Position numbers and translations under genes: made by a program. The notes beneath the pieces are model-generated. The model did not search any database. It had not been told where the DNA came from and saw nothing but the letters and a program-made list of their open reading frames with translations. A stretch of DNA of 64,000 nt. Source: Rubellimicrobium mesophilum DSM 19309. GTDB taxonomy: Bacteria > Pseudomonadota > Alphaproteobacteria > Rhodobacterales > Rhodobacteraceae. Positions within the stretch are counted from its first letter, which is position 1; every line of letters begins with the position of its first letter. The stretch covers positions 62,001 through 126,000 of the forward strand of contig NZ_KK088582.1 in assembly GCF_000600335.2 (NCBI RefSeq). Direction: 5' to 3'. Positions 43,621 through 52,837 of this stretch are shown piece after piece.

Positions 43621-43940
43621 GCGTCCGGGCAACCGGACTATGGGCATAAACGCGCACGGAATAAGCGGATCGGACCCGGGGGCGGTACCCGGCGGCTCCA
43701 CCAATCATCCCTCGTTGGGGGACGGAACGGGGCCGAAACAGGATCGACGAACGTGTAAAGGTGTTTGCTTTGTCCCGGTGAGGTACCACCGTTATCGGTC
43801 CAAAACGCATAGTTGCCAACGACAACCGTGCTCCGGCGATGGCCCTCGCCGCCTAACGGCGGTAGAGACCTGAGCCAAAGTCCTGGGGAATAAGCCCCTC
43901 AGGCGGGGTTCGCAGGCACCTGGCAACAGAAGCCTGCACT
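43621..43940 (+). ncRNA. ssrA: tmRNA, circularly permuted two-piece form
   Basis: tmRNA rescues stalled ribosomes and tags the nascent protein for proteolysis. The acceptor piece comes first and ends GGCTCCACCA at 43694-43703. A short intervening segment (about 43704-43728) follows, then GGGGCC (43729-43734) opens the coding piece and pairs with GGCTCC of the acceptor end. The tag frame runs 43815-43856, preceded by TAGTT, and reads ANDNRAPAMALAA with a TAA stop. A last hairpin GCAGGC...GCCTGC ends near 43937. This permuted order is the alphaproteobacterial form, processed into two RNAs. Exact ends are estimates. Confidence 0.96.
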
Positions 43941-43987
43941 TCCTCCCCTCCCTGGACGGCCTCGACGCGCCCCTTAGCTTGGGCCTC

Positions 43988-44656
43988 ATGCTGCGCGCTT
44001 TGCTCTGCGCCCTGGCGGTCCTTTCCGCGCCCCCGGCCGCCGCCGGAGAGGCCGACGGCACCTGCGACACCGCCCTCCTCCTCGCCATCGACGTCTCGAA
44101 CTCGGTGGACGAGAGCGAGTACCGCCTCCAGATCGACGGCCTCGCCGACGCGCTGAACGACCCGGACGTGAGCGACGCCCTCGTCGTCGCCCAAGCGGCC
44201 GTCGCCGTGCTCCTCTGGTCCGGCCCGAGGGAGCAGCTCGCCGCGATCCCCTGGCAGCAGGTTGCCGAGCCGTCCGACGCGCGGCTCCTCTCCACGCGGG
44301 TGCGTGCGCTCCCCCGTCCCTATGTCCGATCCGGCACCGCCCCGGCCGAGGCCCTGCTGGCCGCCCTCGACCTCCTTGCGCAGGCGCCGCCCTGCGGACG
44401 CCATGTCGTCGATGTCTCGGGCGACGGCGCGCGCAACATGGGCGGCCCGGTCGCTCGGGCCCGCGACGACGCCGTCGCCCAAGGCGTGACCGTCAACGCC
44501 ATCGCCATCGAGACGGTGGGCCACGGCGTCGCCGACTTCTTCCGCGACGAGCTCGTGACCCCCGGCGGCTTCGTCATGTCGGCGCGCGGCCACCGCGACT
44601 ACCCCCGCGCGATCCGCGAGAAAATCCTGCGCGAGCTCGCGACCCCCACGGGCTGA
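43988..44656 (+). CDS. DUF1194 (von Willebrand A-like) secreted protein
   Basis: A 222-residue exported protein of the DUF1194 family. A signal peptide ends near PPAAAGEA. The domain resembles a von Willebrand factor A fold: [16 protein letters not shown] carries the metal-binding DxSxS pattern, and [14 protein letters not shown] and VTVNAIAIE match later strands. Function unknown. ATG 43988 is preferred over the TTG at 43979 because it gives a compact signal peptide. It starts about 50 bases after the tmRNA end. Confidence 0.88.
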   Translation: MLRALLCALAVLSAPPAAAGEADGTCDTALLLAIDVSNSVDESEYRLQIDGLADALNDPDVSDALVVAQAAVAVLLWSGPREQLAAIPWQQVAEPSDARLLSTRVRALPRPYVRSGTAPAEALLAALDLLAQAPPCGRHVVDVSGDGARNMGGPVARARDDAVAQGVTVNAIAIETVGHGVADFFRDELVTPGGFVMSARGHRDYPRAIREKILRELATPTG

Positions 44657-44710
44657 TTGACCGCCGCCTCGCCACCTGCGACCCATGCCGCACCCGCGAG
44701 AGGAGACCGC

Positions 44711-45988
44711 ATGACGCCCGCCAGCGCCACCGCCCCGAGCCTGCGCGAGCTCACCCGCGTCTTCCTCCGCATCGGCCTTCTCAGCTTCGGCGGCCCCGCC
44801 GGGCAGATCGCCCTCATGCACCGCGAGCTGGTCGAGGAGCGCCCCTGGCTCTCCGAGCCCGAGTTCCTCCGCGCCCTCTCCTTCTGCATGCTGCTGCCGG
44901 GGCCCGAGGCCACGCAGCTCGCCACCTTCGCGGGCTGGCGGCTGCACGGCTATCTCGGCGGCCTGATCGCCGGATGGCTCTTCGTCCTTCCCGGCGCCGC
45001 CGTGATCTTCGCCCTGGCTTTCGCCTATGGGGCGCTGATCGACCTGGCTTGGGTCCAGGCGATCTTCCTGGGCGTGAAGGCGACCGTGGTCGTGATCGTC
45101 GTCGAGGCGATCCTCCGCGTCGCCCGACGCGCCCTGAAGCAGCCCGCTCACTGGGCCCTCGCGGGTCTCGCCTTCGTGGCGATCTTCCTCTTCGCCGTCC
45201 CCTTCCCCCTGGTCGTGCTCGCCGCCGGCCTGTTCGGCGCCGCCACCGCCGGCTCGGCCCCGCGCGACCTCGCCCGGCCGCGCATCCATCCGGCGACGCT
45301 GGCCCTGACCCTGGCCCTGGGCCTCGCCCTCTGGGGCGCGCCGGTCGCCCTGACGGCCCTCGCCGACCAGGGCTTCCTGACCGACGTGGGCCTCTTCTTC
45401 TCCAAGCTCGCCGTCGTCACCTTCGGCGGCGCCTACGCGGTCCTGAGCTACCTCGCGCAGGAGGTCGTCTCCGGCTACGGTTGGGTCTCCACCTCGCAGG
45501 TCATGGACGCCCTCGGCCTCGCCGAGACCACGCCCGGCCCCCTGATCCTCGTCACCGCCTTCGTCGCCATCACGGCGGGGCTGAACCAGGGCAGCGCCCT
45601 CCTGGCCCTGGCGGCGGGCCTCATGGCGATCTGGGTCACCTTCGTCCCCTGCTTCCTCTGGATCTTCGCGGGCGCCCCGCTGGTGGACTGGCTCGAGGGC
45701 CAGCCCCGGCTCCGCGCCGCCCTCACCGCCATCACCGCCGCCGTGGTGGGGGTGATCCTGAACCTCTCGGTCTGGTTCGCGCTCCACGTCCTCTTCGCCG
45801 AGGTCGCACCCCTACGGGCCGGGCCGCTGGACACGACCCTCCCGGACTGGAGCACCTTCCAGCCGCTCGCCGCCGCGCTCGCCCTGGTGGCGGCCTGGCT
45901 CCTCCTCGTGCGGCACGTCTCCATGGTCCCGACCCTGGCGCTCGTCGCGGCGCTCGCAGCGGGACTCCACCTTGTCGGGTTGACGTAG
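44711..45988 (+). CDS. chrA: Chromate transporter, long-chain ChrA type
   Basis: A 425-residue membrane protein with two CHR domains, the long-chain ChrA type that exports chromate. Domain one has [21 protein letters not shown] and [20 protein letters not shown]; domain two has [17 protein letters not shown] and [18 protein letters not shown]. About ten to twelve hydrophobic helices are present. GAGGAG precedes ATG 44711. Members may move other anions, so chromate specificity is inferred from family. Confidence 0.93.
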   Translation: MTPASATAPSLRELTRVFLRIGLLSFGGPAGQIALMHRELVEERPWLSEPEFLRALSFCMLLPGPEATQLATFAGWRLHGYLGGLIAGWLFVLPGAAVIFALAFAYGALIDLAWVQAIFLGVKATVVVIVVEAILRVARRALKQPAHWALAGLAFVAIFLFAVPFPLVVLAAGLFGAATAGSAPRDLARPRIHPATLALTLALGLALWGAPVALTALADQGFLTDVGLFFSKLAVVTFGGAYAVLSYLAQEVVSGYGWVSTSQVMDALGLAETTPGPLILVTAFVAITAGLNQGSALLALAAGLMAIWVTFVPCFLWIFAGAPLVDWLEGQPRLRAALTAITAAVVGVILNLSVWFALHVLFAEVAPLRAGPLDTTLPDWSTFQPLAAALALVAAWLLLVRHVSMVPTLALVAALAAGLHLVGLT

Positions 45989-46057
45989 GGTCGTTTCGAC
46001 TTCCCCCTGCCGGGGAATTGCCTATGCTCGGCCCCACGACAACCGGAGGTGAGTACC

Positions 46058-46540
46058 GTGACGCGTTCGATCGATTATGGGAACCTCATGCACCGCGCGA
46101 TGCGCGGCCTGATCCACGAGGTCCTGGCGGACGTGGCGGCCAACGGATTGCCCGGCAAGCACCACTTCTTCATCACCTTCGACACCCAGCACCCGGACGT
46201 GGAGATCGCCGACTGGCTCTCGGACCGCTACCCCGGCGAGATGACCATCGTCCTCCAGCACTGGTTCGCCGACCTCGAGACCAGCGACGAGGGGTTCTCG
46301 GTGACGCTCAACTTCGGCGACAACCCCGAGCCGCTCTACATCCCCTGGGACGCCATCAAGACCTTCGTGGACCCGTCCGTGGAGTTCGGCCTCCGCTTCG
46401 AGACCCAGTCCCACGCCGCCTCCGCCGAGCCCGAGACGCCTCCCCCCGGCGGCGACCGCTCCAAGGCCGAGGCCAAGCCGGAGGCCAAGCCCGACCGCAG
46501 CGGCGCCGAGGTCCTCAGCCTCGACAAGTTCCGCAAGTAG
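46058..46540 (+). CDS. sspB: ClpXP adaptor SspB (alpha type)
   Basis: SspB tethers ssrA-tagged proteins to ClpXP. The 160-residue protein opens with [18 protein letters not shown], as in alphaproteobacterial SspB, has the substrate-binding domain with [19 protein letters not shown] and [20 protein letters not shown], then a flexible charged linker and the terminal [11 protein letters not shown] peptide that docks on the ClpX N domain. GTG 46058 is chosen since GGAGGTGA stands at the right distance; the GTG at 46049 overlaps that site. The tmRNA gene lies 2.1 kb upstream on the same strand. Confidence 0.95.
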   Translation: MTRSIDYGNLMHRAMRGLIHEVLADVAANGLPGKHHFFITFDTQHPDVEIADWLSDRYPGEMTIVLQHWFADLETSDEGFSVTLNFGDNPEPLYIPWDAIKTFVDPSVEFGLRFETQSHAASAEPETPPPGGDRSKAEAKPEAKPDRSGAEVLSLDKFRK

Positions 46541-46602
46541 GCTTCCGTCCCCGCCGCCGCTGCGCTAATGGCGTATGCGACGGTATACCGAAGGGGATTC
46601 AG

Positions 46603-47994
46603 ATGACCGCGACGCGCACCGAGACCGACAGCTTCGGGCCCCTCGAGGTTCCGTCCGACCGCTACTGGGGGGCGCAGACCCAGCGCTCGATCCAGAACTT
46701 CCCCATCGGCTGGGAGCGTCAGCCCCGCGCCATCGTCCACGCGCTGGGCTACATCAAGCAGGCCTGCGCCGAGGCCAACAAGGCCCGCGGCGCCCTCAAG
46801 CCCGAGATCGCCGACGCCATCATCGCCGCCGCCGCCGAGGTGGCGAGCGGCAAGCTCGACGATCACTTCCCTCTCGTCGTCTGGCAGACGGGCTCCGGCA
46901 CCCAGACCAACATGAACGCCAACGAGGTCATCTCGAACCGCGCCATCGAGATGCTGGGCGGCCAGTTGGGCTCCAAGACGCCCGTCCACCCCAACGATCA
47001 TGTCAACATGGGCCAGTCGTCCAACGACACCTATCCCACCGCCATGCACGTCGCCGCCGCCATGGTCGCCCGCGACGTCCTCCTCCCCGGCCTGACGCAC
47101 CTCCTCAAGGCGCTGGTCACCAAGTCCGAGGAGTTCGCCGACATCATCAAGATCGGCCGCACCCACACCATGGACGCGACGCCCCTGACCTTGGGCCAGG
47201 AGTTCGGCGGCTACGCCCACCAGGTCCAGAAGGCCATCGAGCGGATCGAGCGGGCCCTCCCCGATGTCCACGAGCTGGCCCAAGGCGGCACCGCCGTCGG
47301 CACCGGCCTGAACTCCCCCGTCGGCTGGGGCGAGACGATTGCCGCTGGCGTCGCCCGCCTCACGGGCCTCCCCTTCGTGACCGCCCCCAACAAGTTCGAG
47401 GCGCTCGCGGCTCATGACGCCCTGACCCAGCTCTCGGGCGCGATCCGCACGGCCGCCTCGGGCATCTACAAGCTCGCCCACGACATCCGTATGCTCGGCT
47501 CCGGCCCCCGCTGCGGCCTGGGCGAGCTCAAGCTCCCCGAGAACGAGCCCGGCTCCTCGATCATGCCGGGCAAGGTGAACCCGACGCAGGTCGAGGCCAT
47601 CACCATGGTCTGCGCCCACATCATGGGCAACGACGCCGCCGTGGGCTTCGCCGACAGCCAGGGCCACTTCGAGCTGAACGTCATGAAGCCGATGATCGCC
47701 TATAACGTGCTGCAATCCATGCAGCTCCTGGGCGACGCCGCCGTGGCCTTCACCGACAACTGCGTCGCCGGCATCGAGGCCGACCGCCAGCGCATCGACA
47801 AGCTCATGCGCGAATCGCTCATGCTGGTCACGGCCCTCGCCCCCACCATCGGCTATGACAAGGCCACCACCGTCGCGAAGACCGCCCACAAGAACGGGAC
47901 GACTCTGCGCGAGGAAGCGATTAACCTCGGCTACGTGGACGCGGAGACCTTCGACCGCGTCGTCCGCCCCGAGGAGATGATCGCCCCCTCATGA
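46603..47994 (+). CDS. fumC: Class II fumarate hydratase
   Basis: FumC interconverts fumarate and malate in the citric acid cycle. The 463-residue protein has [20 protein letters not shown], the [18 protein letters not shown] segment, the catalytic-loop signature [11 protein letters not shown], and GKIGRTH-like [18 protein letters not shown]. It is oxygen-stable and iron-free by family. The next small gene begins in the last codon (ATGA), and a third follows with a similar overlap. Confidence 0.98.
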   Translation: MTATRTETDSFGPLEVPSDRYWGAQTQRSIQNFPIGWERQPRAIVHALGYIKQACAEANKARGALKPEIADAIIAAAAEVASGKLDDHFPLVVWQTGSGTQTNMNANEVISNRAIEMLGGQLGSKTPVHPNDHVNMGQSSNDTYPTAMHVAAAMVARDVLLPGLTHLLKALVTKSEEFADIIKIGRTHTMDATPLTLGQEFGGYAHQVQKAIERIERALPDVHELAQGGTAVGTGLNSPVGWGETIAAGVARLTGLPFVTAPNKFEALAAHDALTQLSGAIRTAASGIYKLAHDIRMLGSGPRCGLGELKLPENEPGSSIMPGKVNPTQVEAITMVCAHIMGNDAAVGFADSQGHFELNVMKPMIAYNVLQSMQLLGDAAVAFTDNCVAGIEADRQRIDKLMRESLMLVTALAPTIGYDKATTVAKTAHKNGTTLREEAINLGYVDAETFDRVVRPEEMIAPS

Positions 47995-48173
47995 CCGGCT
48001 CCGTCACCAACCTGAACCGCGCGCGCAAGGCGCTCGACCGCTCCAAGGAGAAGGCGCAGGCCGACGCCAACGCCCTGAAGCACGGCCGCACCAAGGCCCA
48101 GCGCCTCCTCGAGGCCGCGCAGGCCGAAAAGGCCAGGCGCGCCCTCGACCAGTCGAAGTTCGAGGACGAGTGA
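47991..48173 (+). CDS. DUF4169 family small protein
   Basis: A 60-residue, highly charged, helical protein of the DUF4169 family ([39 protein letters not shown]). Its ATG overlaps the fumC stop by four bases and its own stop overlaps the GTG of the following RHH gene. This trio is conserved in Rhodobacteraceae. The charge and coupling suggest a nucleic-acid-associated or accessory role; none is established. Confidence 0.88.
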   Translation: MTGSVTNLNRARKALDRSKEKAQADANALKHGRTKAQRLLEAAQAEKARRALDQSKFEDE

Positions 48174-48391
48174 GCAGCACCCGCCCCGTCAAGCGCTCGC
48201 TCACCCTCCACGGCCACCGCACGAGCGTCTCGCTCGAGGAGGCCTTCTGGCAGGAGTTCCGCCGCCTCGCCGCCCGGGACGCCCTGCCCCTGAACCAGCT
48301 CGCGGAGCGCATCGACGAGGCCCGGGGCGACGTGGGCCTCGCCTCGGCCATTCGCGTCTACGTGTTGGAGCGGGCGCTCGCGGAACGCTGA
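48170..48391 (+). CDS. Ribbon-helix-helix domain protein
   Basis: A 73-residue ribbon-helix-helix (RHH_4-type) protein, a likely DNA-binding regulator. The N-terminal strand KRSLTLHGHRTSVSLEEAFW is followed by two helices with PLNQLAERIDEARGDVGLASAIRVYVLE. GTG start at 48170 overlaps the DUF4169 stop. Its closeness to DUF4169 raises the question of a toxin-antitoxin-like or co-regulatory pair, but nothing else supports that. Confidence 0.88.
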   Translation: MSSTRPVKRSLTLHGHRTSVSLEEAFWQEFRRLAARDALPLNQLAERIDEARGDVGLASAIRVYVLERALAER

Positions 48392-48430
48392 CCGCGTCTC
48401 ATCCGTTCGCCGGAGGCAAGGGAGCCTCCG

Positions 48431-49117
48431 ATGACCGCCGCCATCCTCCACGCCTCGACCCGACCCCTGCCCAACAGGATCATCGACGCGCGGGTCTGGC
48501 TGACCCTGGCGCGGGCGGGCACCGTGGTCTTCGCGGCCGGGCTCGCGACGCTCCTGCTGCTCCACCGCTGGGACGAGGCCAAGATCGCCGCCGCGTTCTT
48601 CGCGCCGCTCGCGGCCCTGATGGTCGCGCGTCACGGCCTCCCCAGCCTCCTCGTCGCGGTGATCGTGGGCTGCTTCCTGATCAGCGGCGCGGGCTGGGCC
48701 TGGGACTGGTATGGCCTCTTCTGGTGGTTCGACGTGGTGCTCCACTTCGTGAACCCGCTCGTCATGATGGCGGGCTCCATGTTCATGCTGTGGAAGGCCG
48801 ACCTCCTCGCGCACGCCCCGCGCAAGGGCCGCTTCGTCCTCTGGTCCACGGCCATCGGCTTCGCCCTCGGCGTCGGCTGGGAGGTGATCGAATGGACCTA
48901 CCTCCCCTTCGAATGGCCCGACACGATCCTCGACGTCGTCATGGACACGGCCGGCGCCGCGCTCGGCGGCTCCTTCGCCATCTGGCTCATCGAGCAGCGC
49001 GGCCTCGCCCCGGCCGGCCACCGGCACGAGCATCTCCTGCGTCTCGGCGCCTGGGCCCGCCACCGCGTGCCCCGGCCCGTTCCCGCTCCGATCCGCGCGG
49101 CGCCCCCGCGCCGCTGA
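48431..49117 (+). CDS. DUF2238/YjdF-like membrane protein
   Basis: A 228-residue polytopic membrane protein resembling the DUF2238/YjdF group. About six helices; the charged intramembrane pattern is seen in WDWYGLFWWFDVVLHFVNPL, then FALGVGWEVIEWTYLPFEWPD and LDVVMDTAGAALGGSFAIWL, where conserved D, H, E and W residues align with the family. The C-terminal 40 residues are basic and proline-rich. Function unknown. GGGAGCC precedes the ATG. Confidence 0.75.
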   Translation: MTAAILHASTRPLPNRIIDARVWLTLARAGTVVFAAGLATLLLLHRWDEAKIAAAFFAPLAALMVARHGLPSLLVAVIVGCFLISGAGWAWDWYGLFWWFDVVLHFVNPLVMMAGSMFMLWKADLLAHAPRKGRFVLWSTAIGFALGVGWEVIEWTYLPFEWPDTILDVVMDTAGAALGGSFAIWLIEQRGLAPAGHRHEHLLRLGAWARHRVPRPVPAPIRAAPPRR

Positions 49118-49118
49118 C

Positions 49119-49874
49119 TCAGCCGATCGTCGCGAGCGACGGGAAGGTCTCCAGCAGCCACCAGGAGAAGGCCGTGAACTGCCCCGTGAGCATCAGGAGC
49201 CCCACGGTCCAGAGCAGCAGCCCCGAGGTCCGCTCGATCCGCTCCATGTGCCGCTTCATCCAGCGCATGAAGCCATGCAGGCTCGGGAAGAACGCGGCCA
49301 CCAGCAGGAACGGGATGCCCAGCCCCAGCGCGTAGGTGGCGAGCAGGGCCGTCCCCCGCGCCACGTCGGCCTGCGTCGCGGCCAGCCCCAGGATCGCCCC
49401 CAGGATCGGCCCCAGGCAGGGCGTCCAGCCGAAGGCGAAGGCCAGCCCCAGCACGTAGGCCCCCAGAGCCGAGCCGCCCCGGTCCCCCGCGTCGAGCCGC
49501 GCCTCGCGCGCGAGGAACGGGATGCGCAGCACGCCCAGGAAGTGCGCCCCGAACACCATGATGACGATCCCCGCGACCGGCACGAACCACCCCTGCCACT
49601 GCAGGAGCGCCCGCCCCATGGCCGAGGCCGCCGCGCCCAGGAGCAGGAACACGGTGCTCAGCCCCAGCACGAAGAACGCCGCCGCCAGCAGCGCCCGCCT
49701 GCGCGCCTCCCTCGCCTCGGCCATCTCGCCGACCGACACCCCGCCCATGTACGCAAGGTAGGGCGGCACGATGGGCAGGACGCAGGGGCTCAGGAACGAC
49801 AGGAGCCCCGCCACCAGCGCGACCGCCATCGCCGGAAGCAGCGTCGCGTCGAGGATCATGTCGGAGGTGAACAT
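49119..49874 (-). CDS. ccdA: Cytochrome c biogenesis protein CcdA
   Basis: CcdA carries reducing power across the inner membrane to periplasmic thioredoxin-like proteins for cytochrome c maturation. The 251-residue, six-helix protein has both conserved cysteines: FLSPCVLPIVPPYLAYMGG in helix 1 and FGWTPCLGPILGAILG in helix 4. It is convergent with the DUF2238-like gene, with one base between stops. No other ccm gene is in the window. Confidence 0.96.
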   Translation of the reverse strand: MFTSDMILDATLLPAMAVALVAGLLSFLSPCVLPIVPPYLAYMGGVSVGEMAEAREARRRALLAAAFFVLGLSTVFLLLGAAASAMGRALLQWQGWFVPVAGIVIMVFGAHFLGVLRIPFLAREARLDAGDRGGSALGAYVLGLAFAFGWTPCLGPILGAILGLAATQADVARGTALLATYALGLGIPFLLVAAFFPSLHGFMRWMKRHMERIERTSGLLLWTVGLLMLTGQFTAFSWWLLETFPSLATIG

Positions 49875-50206
49875 CGCTTCGTCCGTGGCTGGCCTTCGGC
49901 CGCAGTCCTACCCCGCCCGGCCGCCCTCGTCACGGGACAGGGCGTCACATCTGCGGGCGTGGCATTGGCCCCACACGATGGCCCGGAAGCGCCCGCAAGG
50001 CCTCTGCCCGCTCGCACCATGCACCCGCGCCGCCTGGCCTCGTCGGACAGGGGCAGGCCACCTCCGCCACTGCCTCAGGGCGGGCTTCGGCCCACCACGC
50101 GACGGCTGCCGCTCGCGCCACGCCCCTCCCATCCGCCCGAAGGTGGGGTTTCACCCGAGCATCCCAGGCCGGTTCCGGGTGCCGCCGTCGCGTGACGGGG
50201 TGACGC
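49875..50206. other. Intergenic stretch between ccdA and repeat copy C
   Basis: The 332 bases upstream of ccdA and before copy C hold no convincing gene on either strand. Several short G+C-rich palindromes occur (for example GGGCGG-GCTTCGG around 50088), but none has a T run. The ccdA promoter must lie near the left end. Confidence 0.4.
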
Positions 50207-50660
50207 CCCGATTCGCAGCCCGCGCCCCTATCACACCGCAAAGGGGCGTTGCGTCGCCCCCTCCCGAGCACCGTTCGTTGGTCTCGCAATTCGTTAACAT
50301 CTGCGTGGCATCCTGCTCCCCGAACACACGAATCAGACATCCGGGACCTGACCCCCGCCGAGCCCCAGACCACCCCCGCGCCAAGCGCGCAGATCGGGTG
50401 CAGGCCAGGCGGAGCGCAGCCCCGGAGGACCAGGAGCCACCATGAAGAGCCTCCCGGCCTGACAGCCGGGACCTGCAACAGCGCGACGCCACGCGGCCAC
50501 ATAACGGGAACGGGAGATCCTCCCCGCGTCCCCCATAGACTCAAGCCCGCCGACGAGGCGGTCCGGATAGGTCCCGAAAACCCCCTCGCGCCGGGGCGGA
50601 CGAGGCAACCCGGAGGCCCCGCGGGATTGAAGTCATTTCAGGGGCCCTGCCTTCCCCCTC
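50207..50660 (+). repeat. Dispersed intergenic element, copy C
   Basis: Copy C lies just before the TauE-type permease. Elements in order: GCGCCCCTATCAC at 50222; a perfect hairpin GGGGCG-TTGCGT-CGCCCC at 50243-50260; TTAACA at 50294-50299 with GGCATCC at 50307-50313; GGGTGCAGGC at 50396; a micro-ORF at 50442 behind AGGAG with a CCCGG-CCTGACAG-CCGGG hairpin around its stop; and the block 50533-50633 almost identical to copy A. Spacings match copy A to within two bases up to the micro-ORF. It ends about 50 bases before the permease gene and could act as its leader. Confidence 0.75.
50442..50462 (+). CDS. Micro-ORF inside repeat copy C (6 aa)
   Basis: ATG AAG AGC CTC CCG GCC TGA (MKSLPA) follows CAGGAGCCACC. 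The stop is in the loop of a CCCGG/CCGGG hairpin, as in copy B. The shared MKS start and structure support a leader-peptide idea, but it may be chance. Confidence 0.28.
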   Translation: MKSLPA

Positions 50661-50706
50661 CCCCCGAAACCTCCTACCAAGCCGCATCCGCAGCCGGAGC
50701 CCGCCC

Positions 50707-51540
50707 GTGTTCGACGCCCTCATCGACCTCGCCAACGACCTCCTGCCCGTCGTGGCCGCCCTGATCGTCGCCGGCAGCGCGATCGGCTTCATGGCGGGGC
50801 TCTTCGGCATCGGCGGCGGCGCCATCTCGGTGCCGGTCTTCTACCAGGTCTTCGGCGTCCTGGGCTTCGACGAGGCCGTGCGGATGCCGCTGGCCGTCGG
50901 CACCTCCCTGGCCGTCATCATCCCGACCTCCTTCATCTCCGCCCGCGCTCACCTGCGGCGCGGCACCGTGGACATGGGCCTCCTCAGGCTCTGGGCCGTC
51001 CCGGTGATCGCGGGCGTCGTCCTGGGCTCCGTCATCGCCCGCTTCGCCGACCCCTGGGTCTTCAAGCTGGTCTTCGTCGGCGTCGCCGGGGTGAACGCGA
51101 TCAAGCTCCTCTTCGGCGGCGAGGGCTGGCGCATCCGCGACGGCCTCCCCGGGCGGGCGGTGCTGCGGCTCTACGGCGTCGTGACGGGCCTGCTCTCCGC
51201 CCTCATGGGCATCGGCGGCGGCTCGATCACCAACCTCCTGCTGACCCTCCACGGCGTGCCGATCCACCGCGCCGTCTCGACCGGAGCCGGCGCAGGTGTC
51301 CTGATCGCGCTCCCCGCGACGCTGGGCTACGTCTACGCCGGCTGGGGCAAGCCCGGCCTCCCGCTGGACGCGACGGGCTACGTCTCCTGGCTCACCGTGG
51401 CCGCCACCGTGCCCACGACGCTGATGACGACGCGCGCCGGGGTCGCCCTCGCGCACCGCCTCTCGCGCCGCGCGCTCGAGACGGCCTTCGGCCTCTTCCT
51501 GCTCTTCGTCTCGGCCAGGTTCCTCTGGGACCTGCTCTGA
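50707..51540 (+). CDS. TauE/SafE family sulfite/anion permease
   Basis: A 277-residue TauE/SafE family membrane protein, whose members export sulfite, sulfoacetate or related organosulfur anions. About eight helices with the two family repeats: GFMAGLFGIGGGAISVPVFYQ in the first half and GLLSALMGIGGGSITNLLLT in the second. The GTG start has CGGAG nearby. Substrate is unknown. It is convergent with dadA, with one base between the stops. Confidence 0.93.
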   Translation: MFDALIDLANDLLPVVAALIVAGSAIGFMAGLFGIGGGAISVPVFYQVFGVLGFDEAVRMPLAVGTSLAVIIPTSFISARAHLRRGTVDMGLLRLWAVPVIAGVVLGSVIARFADPWVFKLVFVGVAGVNAIKLLFGGEGWRIRDGLPGRAVLRLYGVVTGLLSALMGIGGGSITNLLLTLHGVPIHRAVSTGAGAGVLIALPATLGYVYAGWGKPGLPLDATGYVSWLTVAATVPTTLMTTRAGVALAHRLSRRALETAFGLFLLFVSARFLWDLL

Positions 51541-51541
51541 C

Positions 51542-52837
51542 TCAGGCCTCGGCCGGCACCAACGGACCCGACCGCCGCCCTTCGCGCAGGTAGCGCGCAT
51601 AGCCCAGGTCCGCCGTCTCGATGTCCGCCCGACGCCCCGAGACGATGTCGGACAGCACCCGGCCCGAGCCCGCCGCCATGGTCCAGCCCAGCGTCCCGTG
51701 GCCCGTGTTGAGGAACAGCCCCGGCACCGGCGTCCGGCCCACCACCGGCGTCCCGTCCGGCGTCATCGGCCGCAGCCCGCACCAGAACGCCGCCAGCGCG
51801 GTGTCGCCCGCCCCCTCGAAGAGCCCTTCGACCGAATGCAGCAGCGTGGCCTTCCGGCGCTCGGGCAGCGACAGGTCGAACCCGGCGATCTCGGCCAGCC
51901 CCCCCACGCGGATGCGGTCCCCGAGACGGGTGATCGCCACCTTGTAGGTCTCGTCCATCACGGTGGAGACCGGCGCCCGCCCCTCCTCGATGATCGGCAG
52001 CGTCAACGAGTAGCCCTTGACCGGATAGACCGGGAGCCTGAGCCCCAGCGACCGCACCAGCACCGGCGAGTAGCTCCCGAGCGCCACCACGACCGCATCG
52101 CCCCGGACCTCGCCTTCCGACGTCACCGCCCCCCGCACGCGCCCGTCCTCGACGATCAACCGCTCGATGGCGACGCCGTAGCGGAACTCGACACCTTCGC
52201 CGGCCGCACGCTCCGCCAGCGCGGTCGTGAACTTGAAGCAGTCCCCGGTCTCGTCGCCGGGCAGGCGCAACCCGCCCGCGATCTCGCCCGCGGCCCCTTC
52301 AAGCCCCGGCTCCACCGCAAGGCATCCGGCCGCGTCCAGCACCTCGAAGGCCACGCCGCCCTCGCGCAGCACGGCGATGTCCTTCTCGGCCGCCTCGACC
52401 TGCGCTTCCTTCCGGAAGAGCTGGAGCGTCCCCTGCGTCCGCTCGTCGTAGCGGATGCCGGTCTCGTTCCGCAGGTCCTCCAGGCAGTCGCGCGAGTATT
52501 CCGCGAGCCGCACCATCCGCGCCTTGTTCACCTTGTAGGCCTCGGTCGTGCAGTTCCCCAGCATCCGCGCGAGCCAGCCCAGCTTCGCGAGGTCCGGCCG
52601 AGGCTGCACGACCAGCGGCGCGTGCTTCTGGAACATCCACTTGAGCGCCTTGAGCGGGATGCCCGGCGCGGCCCAGGGCGCGCTGTAGCCGGGGCTCACC
52701 TCGCCCGCGTTGGCGAAGGAGGTCTCCCGCGCCGGAGCGGGCTGGCGGTCCAGGACGACGACTTCATGACCCGCCCGGGACAGGTACCAGGCCGAGGTGA
52801 CGCCGATCACGCCGGCTCCGAGGATCACGATCTTCAT
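51542..52837 (-). CDS. dadA: D-amino acid dehydrogenase
   Basis: DadA oxidatively deaminates D-amino acids such as D-alanine, passing electrons to the respiratory chain. The 431-residue flavoprotein opens with the FAD motif [23 protein letters not shown] and has [19 protein letters not shown], typical of DadA, and a C-terminal [23 protein letters not shown] segment. It is divergent from the glycine cleavage operon, both degrading amino acids; an inverted repeat in the gap could serve both. Confidence 0.96.
   Translation of the reverse strand: MKIVILGAGVIGVTSAWYLSRAGHEVVVLDRQPAPARETSFANAGEVSPGYSAPWAAPGIPLKALKWMFQKHAPLVVQPRPDLAKLGWLARMLGNCTTEAYKVNKARMVRLAEYSRDCLEDLRNETGIRYDERTQGTLQLFRKEAQVEAAEKDIAVLREGGVAFEVLDAAGCLAVEPGLEGAAGEIAGGLRLPGDETGDCFKFTTALAERAAGEGVEFRYGVAIERLIVEDGRVRGAVTSEGEVRGDAVVVALGSYSPVLVRSLGLRLPVYPVKGYSLTLPIIEEGRAPVSTVMDETYKVAITRLGDRIRVGGLAEIAGFDLSLPERRKATLLHSVEGLFEGAGDTALAAFWCGLRPMTPDGTPVVGRTPVPGLFLNTGHGTLGWTMAAGSGRVLSDIVSGRRADIETADLGYARYLREGRRSGPLVPAEA

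Noticed and set aside
43616..43873. Plus-strand open frame over the tmRNA
   Set aside because: The interval has the tmRNA acceptor ends, tag frame and promoter; the open frame is incidental.
44974..47994. Plus-strand open frame whose 5' half runs across chrA and sspB in another frame
   Set aside because: Only the part from 46603 is real (fumC); the upstream part is arginine/proline-rich shadow sequence.
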